Assembly (NCBI GenBank): GCA_029962745.1
Contig: CM057170.1
Coordinates: forward strand, 20,621,922-20,685,921
Direction: 5' to 3'
Length of the DNA stretch: 64,000 nt
From: Echinometra lucunter
Lineage: Eukaryota; Echinodermata; Echinoidea; Camarodonta; Echinometridae
Shown here: positions 24,898 through 34,754 of the stretch, one piece after another
How positions within the stretch are numbered: position 1 is the first letter of the stretch
How the letters are laid out: each line of letters begins with the position of its first letter
Made by a program: the position numbers and the translations under genes
The notes under the pieces: generated by a model
The model's database searches: none
Told to the model about the DNA's origin: nothing
Seen by the model: only the letters and a program-made list of their open reading frames with translations

Positions 24898-25068
24898 GTT
24901 GTGAAGAGACGTCGACCCTCTAGTGTTCGTCATCATCCAGTCAAGCTGTTCTACAGTGGCAAGGAGCATGGCTTGATTCTCGACAATGGGATTTTTATAA
25001 GCAGGATAATACCTGGCTCTGCGGCAGCTAAAGAGGGCAGTCTCCTGCCCGGTGACAGGATACTTCAT
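24898..25068 (+). CDS. DLG5: DLG5 exon 7 (end of PDZ1, start of PDZ2)
   Basis: 171 nt, acceptor TCCCTCAG and donor CAT|GTGAGT, phase 0 to 0. It starts VVKRRRP, closing PDZ1, and opens PDZ2 with HGLILDNGIFISRIIPGSAA, followed by KEGSLLPGDRIL. Vertebrate DLG5 has GISLENGVYAAAVLPGSPAA and KEGSLAVGDRI at the same place. The following 332-nt intron (25069-25400) has nothing notable. Confidence 0.95.
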
Positions 25069-25400
25069 GTGAGTATACCGTGGTCTTACTTTTGCTCTGG
25101 TAACAATACCTGCTTACTTTAATTTGTCAAGTACATACACCTTGAATTAAAGGTGGACAAATCCAAGGTACATGTAATTTTGTGAAAAATCTTGTACACT
25201 GATAACATTAGCCATGACAATCATACTTTTTTTTTTTATACATGTAAGACTCCTGAAAAGCAAAGAATGATGTACAATATAAATAACCATGAATAATATA
25301 ATTTAACAAGTTGGGTTTCATGAAATGTGATATATGCTTGCGCATTACAGTGAAAAAACGGGAAGTTTCATCAAGCTCTATCTGTTTTGTCATTGATTAG

Positions 25401-27795
25401 GTTGATGGATACCTTGTTGAGAACAAGTCCGTCTCTGAAGTCGAAGATTTGCTGTCCTCCAGCAATGAATCGGTGATACTGAACATCGCCAGGGTAACAG
25501 GAATGTCCATGTCCTCCAGCACTAGTCCGACAGTGGAATCTATCCAGAGCCATGACACTTCATCCTCCAAGTCCAGCCTGACCCCATACCTGCCCCCAAT
25601 GGAGATCCCAGAGCAAAAATCTGACCGGAATGGCAATCCTCACCAGCCTTCAAGCGCCCAGGACGAGACTGTCAGACAGGCACATTGGGCATTTGTGCAG
25701 CGACCAGAGAGCATGCATTCGAGGGAGAGCAGCCACGAGTCAGCCAACAGTGGGGAACAGACCCCAAGGGCATTGTCCAGGCAGAATTCCATCAAAGAAC
25801 AGGTGCACAGCACAGATACGAAATGCCCCATGGGAGTGGCGGTTGGGGATTACCCACAGAACTCCCTGAAGCGAGACGAGCTACATGTGGGGCAACGGGA
25901 AAGCAGGATATCTTATTCGGGATGTGAGAATATGCCTTTGAAATTTATTCCTCATGCCAGTGGACAGTATGACCAGAGGCAACATGGAGTAGGACACTAT
26001 ATGAGACCACCATCACCTAATGCAGTGCTGCACCATGAGAACTTCCATGGTCACGACGTGGGTCGAGCTGGGAACCGCCACTCTTTTGACAGTAGTCTAC
26101 ATGAAAATGCTCACAGATCTCAGGAGGGTGGACGAAGAGACGTTGCTCACTCAAATGAGATCAGCAAAGAAGGACAGCCTCTCACTAATGGAGAACTTCG
26201 ACCTCACCCAGCATCAAGGGAGAATTCAAGTAAAGAATATGCCTTTGTAGGAGAAGTGAATCATGGAAGTCTTAATGAGGACTTTCCTCCAGTGCAATTT
26301 GATAGAACTGATCCCCACAGAGAGAGTATCCACAACCGACACCCCAGGAACAGCCTAACTCGCAAGAGAGAATTCAGTGCACGAAAGGAGCATAGTCGCT
26401 TTATATATCCCTCACGTGTGCAGAATCACGTGTCCAGCCAATCTAGCTGGGAAGAGTTCAACAATGGAAATGTACATAATAGTCATGTTAATGGGAATGT
26501 GCAACTATCGAGGACTGTGTCGCAGGATTGTTCCCCTAGGGATTTCCATGCTTCTTCGCCGCATATGCAGCAGCCGCCTGTACAGTCAGGTCATGCACGT
26601 AGCTGGTCCAGTAGCAGTGGGCGTGACATAGAAGCCAACTTCAAACCAGAGGATTATGGTTCATTGCACATGAGCAATGGCAGGGAGGAACATGATTATA
26701 CTGACTGGGGCTATGAACAGAGACCAGACGACAGTGTCTTTGCAGGAATGACTGAGAGTAAGACAGTGCCTGTGAAAAACCCTAAACAGCAAGTTCATGT
26801 CAACAGTACTTGGCCCCGATCTCATGGGCCACCCGATCCTTTCAAGAAAAAGAAAAGAAGGGGACCAATTCCAGATATGACTCCAAGGGATGAGAATATT
26901 GAACCGATTGTTAAGCCTACTCCTCCCAGTCGCACATCTTCGTTCAAAGCCTCACAGAGACATGTGGAATCGTCAACATCTACAAGTGGATCAGAATCCA
27001 GGCGGCAGCTGTCCACTGCTGGGTCAGAGGTCAAAAGTCAGGGGTCACTCCATGCGGCTCAAAGCCCAACTGTCAAGGTTTCACCCATCAAGCCCACAAG
27101 TCCTCAGAATAATATTCGCCAAGACATCAATCATAATGGTATGGATTCACCAAAGCAGAATGGCTTCTTTCGCTTTGATGCTCACCCTGAAAACACAAAA
27201 CCAATTGTTTCTATGACGAGAGAAGTCATCAAGCCAGCAGCCTTTCGTCCTGTGTCAGTTCCATCGTCAAAAATAAAAATCAGTGAAAGTGCAATAGTTC
27301 ATACCACATCCTCAGGATCGTACTCGAGCAGAAGGCCACCGGAACCACTTCAGATTGTCCATGCAGATCCTGTGTTTACTGTACCGCCTTGGGACACCTG
27401 GTCAGAGTCAAGTACTCCGATTCACAATACCTGGACGCCTAATTCTATGCCAGCAGAAGCCAAATATATCATCCAGCCGGTGACAGTACCCAGCTACAAG
27501 GTCAGCAGCTACAAGCTCAAGCCGGCCATCACAAACAACCGTTACCAACAGGACAGCTCCAGCTCCCAGCTGCCACCGTCACCAGGCCTCTGTGACTTTG
27601 ATCCCTTCCCGATACACCATAGGGACCACAAAGCCCTCTCAAGGACATCGTTGCCTGGTAGTGGGAGGGGACATCAGGTATCCAATCTGAGTACCAGTTC
27701 TGATTACAGCACGGCTTCTCTTCCAATCAAGTTCACCAGGATTCACATTCCCAGCAGCTATCCTAGTCCAGGACCCTCCAGCTCTTCAGATATTG
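25401..27795 (+). CDS. DLG5: DLG5 exon 8 (end of PDZ2 and giant disordered linker)
   Basis: This 2,395-nt exon runs from acceptor TTGATTAG to donor ATTG|GTAAGA, phase 0 to 1. It encodes about 798 residues. The first 40 (VDGYLVENKSVSEVEDLLSS, then SVILNIAR) finish PDZ2. The remainder is low-complexity, rich in Ser, Pro, His, Asn and Arg, with many Ser-X-Glu and Ser-Pro sites, a basic patch DPFKKKKRRGPIPDMTP near 26835-26880, and a C-terminal IKFTRIHIPSSYPSPG close to the FKAERIKIPSTPRYP region of vertebrate DLG5. That helps to confirm that this is linker between PDZ2 and PDZ3 rather than a retained intron. The linker is longer than in human. Confidence 0.93.
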
Positions 27796-28854
27796 GTAAG
27801 ATTTGGTATTTTTAACAAAATTGTGGGTGTAAGAATTGTTCTGTGTACATTCTATACCGGGTGTCCCAGAAAAAGCGGAACGGCGGATTTTCAGTACTTT
27901 ACCTTCGAAAAGTTGATATTACGTTTACACCAATGGCTAAAGCATCTTCTACTAAAGAAAATGATACCAAGATCACTGAATTTGGTGAAGTAATTTTGAT
28001 TCTCTGCCTATTTTTTAAAATACAGTAATTTCCATATTTCACATGTTTTTTTTGCGACAGATGAGAGCAGAATTATGTCGGGAATGGCTTTTCATATGAC
28101 ATATTTTGTTATTTACATGCATCAATGGGCTTCCCTCAAACATTGTATTATGAAAGGCCTTCCCGATGCAATTTTGCTGTCATCTCTCGCCCAAAATTTG
28201 AAAATGACTGTATTTTAATACATGGGCATAGAATCAAAATTACTTCACCAAATTCAATGATTTCAGTATCATTCTTCTCAGTAGAGGATGCTTTACCCAT
28301 TGATGTAGAAAAATTACATACTTTTCGAAGGTAAAGTACAGAAAATATGCCGTTCCTCTTTTTCTGGGACACCCGGTATAGGAACCCCTTTCATTTCATA
28401 TTGAATATTTTTTTGTAGTAGGAAAAACTGACCCCTTTTTTTCACTTTCACTACACATTACTACTTATTGTATATGAGGACAAACCAAAGTACATGTGAT
28501 ACTCAACACTTTCCTGAATTTTGAAAAAATTTCATTGAATTTTAGAATAGTAGATATGTCCTTAGGTGTTTTTTTTTTTGTTTTTTAAAGAATTGCTGTA
28601 AATGTAAACTACTTCCATTGATGTACCAGTCAAACATCAACAGATACAGTGCTTATCTGGTATCTTCTTTTTTATTTTTACTTTAGGCTAGCTTCTGTCA
28701 ATTCTTGTGGATAGTGAATAGTGGATATGTCTTTTGGTATTTGTTGGCCATTTTTTGTATAAAATGTAATCAACTTCCAGTGATGAACCAGTCAAACATC
28801 AACAGTTACATCCCTATATGATGTCTTCTTTCTTTCTATTTATTTTTTTTCTAG
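27796..28854 (+). other. DLG5 intron 8
   Basis: About half of this 1.06-kb intron is one palindromic mariner-like MITE (27853-28380). A short direct repeat of an AACATCAACAG-containing segment occurs at about 28600-28660 and 28760-28810. Confidence 0.75.
27853..28380. mobile_element. Palindromic mariner-like MITE (528 bp)
   Basis: TA target duplications at both ends, inverted ends TACCGGGTGTCCCAGAAAAA, and long inverted arms extending over 100 bp (TTTACCTTCGAAAAG, then AATTTGGTGAAGTAATTTTG and their complements). TA plus these ends points to Tc1/mariner. No transposase. Confidence 0.85.
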
Positions 28855-28966
28855 CGTCTGTCCATTCTGGGCACAGTAGTCCGACATCGCCCAGCTTGCT
28901 TGATGACTCACCATACATCTCGCCTGCAGGGTCATTATTACCCAGTGTCACTGTGATTAGTGACGG
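28855..28966 (+). CDS. DLG5: DLG5 exon 9 (Ser/Pro linker before PDZ3)
   Basis: 112 nt, acceptor TTTTCTAG and donor GACGG|GTATGT, two bases in and phase 2 out. It encodes SVHSGHSSPTSPSLLDDSPY and on to LLPSVTVISD. Vertebrate DLG5 has a comparable SVSHSECSTPPQSPLNIDTL segment here. It is disordered, with possible Ser-Pro phosphosites. Confidence 0.9.
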
Positions 28967-29809
28967 GTATGTCATTATATTTTTACATAAATACTTTAAA
29001 GCCACAGTGAACTGGCGCTTGTATAGCTCTGAAGTGATGTATTTACAATAGCGCCAACTTGCGGCTACTCACAACCAGAGAGACTGTCTTAGAAACATTA
29101 CGCCCTTCTTGGCTTCTAGTGAACTGCCTTTGTCTGAATACATTTACATTTTTACAGATGTGTCTAAAAAATCAAGCTCGCGTTGATCAGAATGATGCAT
29201 GCTGGGAGAAAACATGGAACAGAATCAGTAGTTCAGGACTGAGATGGCACTATTTTGAAATTACATGCAAGGGCGTCAGTTCGCTCTGGCTTTAAGATAC
29301 ATATTTCAAAAATATGAAGCAATGTCTCATCAAAAGGATTACTCTTAAAATTTTCTGAATATGACAATGAGTAGTTTCAAGCCTTGGATCAAATTTAGGT
29401 ACCACCTGTGTGCACTGCTTTGCATATATAGTTCTGTATTCTGTGTCATAATTTTGATTCCAGATCTCCACAATATGCAGTTTCTCCTACTTAACTATAT
29501 AATCTAAAGTTTCATTCAAATTTATGGTTATGCACAGTTTTAGTAGGCCCTCAAAAACTTTTTGTCAAATTTCTTTGCTTTTGGCTGCTCAGTAGCGAGA
29601 TGAAAGCAAAACTAAGATGCTGTGAAGTTCTTTTCTCCTCAAGCTGATTATCAAACAAATGAAAAAAATACTTTTGATCTCAGGTCATAGGATGTTAAGT
29701 CACACAGGCCTGCACACCTGTAGAGACAATGCAAGTTCTTTATCTGTGACAAGTGTACATTGCGCTGTGATCATTGTGCAGGAAGCAGTTGGGATGCAGT
29801 GGTCCTGGC

Positions 29810-31121
29810 CAGGGGCGTCGCTAGAGGGGGGGTGTGGGGGGGTGTGACACCCCCCCCATTAAAAATTCTTGTCGGCAAATTCGCGATCGCTGTCGGCAAA
29901 AGAGAGAGAGAGAGAAAGGAGAGGTAAGAGGAAGGAGGGAAAAAGAAAAAAGAAAGATGAGTAAGGTGCCCAAATAGAGTCATATTCGGCTTATTTGCTT
30001 GTGCATTTTGACGACGAAATAACACTGGTAACACGAAAGAGAGCCTATTTTTCCTCGCTCGCTGCGCTCGCTCGTATTATAATACAGGATGTTTTCGGAA
30101 AGCAAACACATTTGCCAAGTGAAATAAACAAATATATAATTTAGATATTTTGGGGCCCATCATGTATTTTGTTGAAGAATTATCACCTCTATACCATAAA
30201 AAAGAGTATATATATTTTTCCTCGCTCGCTGCGCTCGCTCGTTTAATATTTAGATACAGGATGGTCTTTGAAAGCAAATAGATTAGGTAGGAGAGGTGAC
30301 CAAATATATCACAATAGGTATCTTAAAGGCCCATCGTTTATTTTGATGAAGAACTTTCACTTCTACCATGAAAAGGAGTATTTTTCCTCGCTCGCTACGC
30401 TCGCTTGTACAATATTCAGATACAAGATGGATTTGGGAAAGCAAACGAATTCGGCAAGCGAGGCCCATCATGTACTTTGATGAAGAGTTATCACCTACCA
30501 TAAAAAGAGTATATATATTTTTCCTCGCTCGCTGCGCTCGCTCGTATGATATTTAGATACAGGATGGTCTTTGAAAGCAAATAAATTAGGTAAGAGAGGT
30601 GACCAAAATATCAAAATAGATATCTTAAAGGCCCATCATGTATTTTGATGAAGAACTTTCTTTTCTACCATGAAAAGGATTATATGATAAGGAGTATATA
30701 GATTTTTTCCTCACTCGCTGTGCTCGCTCGTATAATATTACGATTTAGGATGGTCTTTGAAAGCGAATGAATCATGTGAGAGAGGTGACCAAATATATGA
30801 TTTAGATATCTTTAAGCCCATCATGTAGTTTGATGAAGAACTATCACTTCTACGAAAGAGAGTTTATATTTTTCCTCGCTCGCTGCGCTCGCTCGTATCA
30901 TATTTAGATAGAGAATGTTTTCGGAAAGCTAACACATTCAGCAAGTGAGGTGAACAAATATAATTTAGAAGGAAAATATAATAGAGGCACACAATTGAAC
31001 ATGCCTCGTGGGCTTTATACAGTTGAATTTGTCGACGTTGGTCGTCGGCAATCGGAGGCATAATTTGTCGGCAATCTGGCCTCTACACCCCCCCATTAAA
31101 AAAAGTCTAGCGACGCCCCTG
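29810..31121. mobile_element. hAT-like element with internal 165-bp tandem array
   Basis: Perfect 8-bp target duplication GTCCTGGC (29802-29809 and 31122-31129) and 16-bp inverted ends CAGGGGCGTCGCTAGA. The terminal CAGGG fits the hAT consensus. GTCGGCAA occurs twice near the left end (29873 and 29892) and twice near the right (about 31045 and 31068), a possible transposase-binding motif. No transposase frame. Confidence 0.9.
30040..30920. repeat. Tandem array, six units of about 165 bp
   Basis: The landmark TTTTTCCTCGCTCGCTGCGC begins near 30048, 30215, 30381, 30528, 30704 and 30869 (spacings about 147-176). Each is followed by GATACAGGATGG…GAAAGC, GAGGTGACCAAATAT and GGCCCATCATGTATTTTGAT with variation. 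Confidence 0.88.
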
Positions 31122-31344
31122 GTCCTGGCGTAGGGCAAAATGTAATTGGTGCATTGCAAGTCATTTCAAATATTTACACTAGAATTCGCTGGACATCATG
31201 AATGGAATACCACACAATCTGACACACGACATGTATCTTTATGCAAGGCAGAATTTTAATCAAATTTATGTCAGTTTTCCATTTGATAACAAAACTGTAC
31301 ATGAGTTTTCAAAACATTTCTGTAACAATGAAATGGCATGGTCA

Positions 31345-31483
31345 GGGGAGTGTTTCATGAAGAGTCTTGTCAGTGATTTTCACTGACTAATTTGCTTTCG
31401 GCCAATCAGATGCAAGGATTTTCAGTAGCTTATAACAGTTATCAGTGAAAATCACTGACAAAACTCTTCATGAAACGCTCCCC
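31345..31483. mobile_element. Palindromic MITE (TTTCATGAAGAGT variant), copy 3
   Basis: The arms GGGGAGTGTTTCATGAAGAG and CTCTTCATGAAACGCTCCCC enclose CAGTGATTTTCACTGA and the AGCCAATCAGATGCA-type core. Its right end lies 41 nt upstream of the PDZ3 exon. Confidence 0.85.
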
Positions 31484-31524
31484 ACGACTCAACAGTACCT
31501 TTTATACATTCCTTTTCTTGATAG

Positions 31525-31681
31525 TGGACCTAACGCTACTCGCCTGATTGAGATTGAGAAAACCTTAGAGCCAGGGTTAGGCTTCAGCATCAAGGAAGCT
31601 GGAGGAATCTTTGTTAACACTGTCACAGAGGGCAGCCTTGCAGATAGGGGTGGACTCAAGTATGGAGACCAAATTCTAGAG
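31525..31681 (+). CDS. DLG5: DLG5 exon 10 (PDZ3, first part)
   Basis: 157 nt, acceptor TCTTGATAG and donor GAG|GTATGT, one base in and phase 0 out. It encodes the canonical PDZ groove motif GLGFSIKEAGGIFVNTVTEG, then SLADRGGLKYGDQILE. Vertebrate DLG5 PDZ3 has LGISIVSGEKGGIYVSKVT and AGLEYGDQLLE. Confidence 0.96.
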
Positions 31682-33742
31682 GTATGTCAGTCAAGAATTT
31701 ATTTTGTAACAGAATTTATTGTTGTTGTTTTTTTCTTTAAAGGGAGTGCCGATTGCCGAAACAATGTTCCTTCATTTAAAAGCGCATATTTTTATTAGAA
31801 GAAAATCATCTGCCTAAAGTTCCAAAATAGTCGTGTTGCCAAACAATAACCAAAAATGTAAGATTTCAGCCTATTTTTGGCACCTTCACGATGTCTCAGT
31901 TTCAACTCTTGTTGACCCCGTGACGTCATTATGGGCACAATTCTAGCAAAAATGCGTGCTAGGTATATACATGTTGTACAGTCTAGCGTACATCAACTGC
32001 AGTGCGTGTTATCTGGGTACCCACATTTACGTCACTGCCAGTTTATCGTATCTACTCAAATTCTGAGGTCAACTATGACCAAGTCACAAATAATTTGCCA
32101 AAATGCGCTGATTTCGATTGAAAAATCATCATTCCATTTTTGATCATATATCCAAAATTTTTCAGCCATTGTGTAATCACTTTAACTCTCTTCCAGTAGA
32201 CAGTAAACTGCACCATGAAGGCATGATAAACTTGTTAAAGCAAAAGTAATACTGATGCACAAGTAAATCATTGACAAGAGGCAATATGTTGTAGAAGTAG
32301 AAATGAGTTGCTTTCAAAGGCCCTGACGACATACATGTACAGTATGTCCCAAAAAATTACAACCGGCCTATAGGTATTGAATATGGAAAAAATCATTTTG
32401 AAATATAAAAAGTCATTGAAGATTATGAGACTGTAATTATTTCTCTATTAGTCAACAAAGATCCTGTTCTGTTTGGTCCAGTTGTCACTAAGAAATAGGA
32501 ACTTTTGTAACAGATTTCATAATTCCCTCCCATTAAAGTTTGAACAAAAGATTTGAAGCACTATAAGAATCAAAGCACTAAAAAAACCACACTTCTTTTG
32601 AATGTTTTGCAGGAAAAGAGCTCTTTCTTTTATCTGTGCTATGGTGGTGATGGGAATATTCTTGATTGTTGCTGCTGCAAATAAAAGAGAATATGGATAT
32701 GCTTTGCCAAAGCAAACTAAATCATGAATGTAACAAGTTTTCAGCATTTTAAAGATTTTTGTCGATTGTAACTGAAAAAATGAGTGATTGAAAAAAATAA
32801 TAAGACTACTTTATGACTGCCTTGTTTTGATCTTTTAAGGGAGTTACTATGGCATGATCTTTTGTTAAATTAGCATGCATAAATGTTGAATAGATTGGTT
32901 AAGATGTCTTCTGTGGACAAAATTTTGCGGATGCCAAGGACACCCAATTGATGAGACATGAGAATAAAGTGACCAATTTTGTTTTTTACTAGACTTTTTA
33001 ATCCTTTGTGACTACTGAACTACAAGTGTAATCGTAACTATGATGATATAGCATTACAAAAGCAATCATAGAAAAAAAAAAGAAAGGCCTCGAGATTTTC
33101 TTTGTAAACCATTCAGAAGGATAGTGGGATTGTCCATCTTGCCTGGAGTCTCTTTTCTGTCCAAACTTCGATAGGAGGTTTAAAAAATCCCTATTTATTT
33201 GTGACTACTGGACCAAATCGGACAGAGTTTGCACTGACTGGTAGAAAATAATTATAGTTCCATAAACTACTATGACTTTTCATAGTGCAAAATGATCTCT
33301 TCCATGATCAGTACCTAAAGGTTGTTTGTAATTTTCAGGGAAACATATTGTAGATACATGTATAGTCATTTATCTGTGTGTTGCATAGCATACAGCTGAT
33401 GTGTGTTATACGTGTGATTAACTTTCAGTTGCAATAATATTCTCTCTCTCTCTCTCTTTACCAAGTTTGCATGTGTTGAATTGTTTTTAGGACAATTCAC
33501 TAATATTTAGTCGATGCTATCAGCCATGCTGATGAAAGCTGATACTAAGGCGATCAGTTTATGACATGATATTGTTTGTGTAATACCTGTTGCCAGATCA
33601 AAGTAGAAATTTAAACTTCTCTTGTACATTGAATTAGACTTTTTTTCCATTAAGGTATAAAGGCCTTCAACACAGAATTAACAGAATGGGTTTACGTACA
33701 TTAGTTTCGGTATTGATTTACCCAAACTTGCTCCCCCTACAG
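31682..33742 (+). other. DLG5 intron 10
   Basis: 2.1 kb. It contains the second copy of a TTAA-flanked dispersed repeat (31737-32185), a fragment beginning AGTATGTCCCAAAAAA at 32341 that recalls mariner-type ends, and a (CT)n run near 33443-33458. No gene is seen. Confidence 0.65.
31737..32185. mobile_element. TTAA-flanked dispersed repeat, family B, copy 2
   Basis: TTAAAGGGAGTGCC to ATCACTTTAA; homologous blocks to 12070-12558 in the same order and strand. Confidence 0.75.
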
Positions 33743-33845
33743 GTAAATGGAATCAACCTTCGTCGTGCTACCCATGACAATGCAGTCCAGATCTTGACAA
33801 GGGCAGGGAACAGCATCTGTATCAAGGTGCAATACAACAGAAGCA
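33743..33845 (+). CDS. DLG5: DLG5 exon 11 (PDZ3, second part)
   Basis: 103 nt, acceptor CCCCTACAG and donor GCA|GTAAGT, phase 0 to 1. It encodes VNGINLRRATHDNAVQILTR and SICIKVQYNRS. The vertebrate counterpart is FNGINLRSATEQQARLIIG. Confidence 0.95.
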
Positions 33846-34618
33846 GTAAGTCCATAATTATGGCCTCTCGTGATATTCTGTTTTGTTTGTAATCACACAT
33901 GTTTTCTCTCCAAACATCCCTCCAGAGTGGTGCAGTATTAACAAAATTATTCATACCCCTGTAATGTGGAAGAATTTTGTGTTTTTATACCTCCACCCAC
34001 CGTAGAACGTGCCAGAGAAATTATGGGATAGATAACTTGACACCTGGTGTTTGTGATATCCTATATTTCTTAATGTTTGTCAAGATTAAGTTTTTAGGGG
34101 TTTGCTTTCATGTGCTTTCTATACACAAAAGCTTTTGTATGTGATAAAGCACAGAGAGTTTAATTTCCAAGAAAGTTTTGTTACTCTTATACTTTGGGTA
34201 GAGGACAGTTCCTGCCGCTCGCAGTTACCTTACAATTTGACGTCATAGAAGTGAATATGTATCAGTAATATCTGTGATACTTTAACTATTTCTGATGAAA
34301 TAAACAACATTATTATCAATTATTACAGCAAAAATGCATATGGCAAGAGCAAGAATCAAACCCAGGACTTTTAGATTGCAGAACGAATGTGGAACTCAGT
34401 GAGCTGTGCGAGCGATCAACACCAGTGAGGGTTCTCTAAGAAATTCATACCTGGAATTCATACGTACATTGCCTTCAAAAGCCTATACATATTCATTTCT
34501 ATGACGTTTCTATGACATCAAATTGATGTATCTGCTGAGGCAAGAACTATCTTCTACGTATATTTTGCTGACTGCTAGGATGTTCTCTCACAATGATGTT
34601 TCTCTGTCCATGCAATAG
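33846..34618 (+). other. DLG5 intron 11
   Basis: Mostly a palindromic element (34197-34562) with a minus-strand tRNA-like interior; nothing else is seen. Confidence 0.65.
34197..34562. mobile_element. Palindromic element with minus-strand tRNA-like core
   Basis: The arms share TGACGTCATAGAAGTGAATA and its near complement (34240-34262 and 34484-34510), with outer arms TAGAGGACAGTTCCTGCC/… at the ends. The interior (about 34345-34420), read on the minus strand, has an A-box-like GCTCACTGAGTT and a B-box-like GGGTTTGATTC. Probably tRNA-derived. Confidence 0.55.
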
Positions 34619-34754
34619 AAATGTTAGATGACCAGCGGGATTCCATGTGTTCCAGTACCCAGTCTACCCCCATCGCCTCTCAGACCAGTACCAGGACCAA
34701 CTCCCCAACCCCTACCATCACGCCTCCAACTCCAAGGGCCAGCAGAACGCAAAG
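34619..34754 (+). CDS. DLG5: DLG5 exon 12 (Thr/Pro/Ser linker between PDZ3 and PDZ4)
   Basis: 136 nt, acceptor GCAATAG and donor AAAG|GTAAAT, two bases in and phase 2 out. It encodes KMLDDQRDSMCSSTQSTPIA and a Thr/Pro-rich tail. Low-complexity, as expected for the PDZ3-PDZ4 linker. It is placed by phase and position. Confidence 0.88.

Larger units (their letters stand above)
28967..31524 (+). other. DLG5 intron 9
   Basis: 2.6 kb. It holds a complete hAT-like element with tandem array (29810-31121, target duplication flanks 29802-29809 and 31122-31129) and a palindromic MITE (31345-31483) ending 41 nt before exon 10. 28967-29800 shows nothing recognisable. Confidence 0.75.

Noticed and set aside
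30040..30920. CRISPR-like or other defence array
   Set aside because: Units are 165-bp diverged tandem copies without constant repeat/variable spacer alternation, in animal DNA and inside a transposon.
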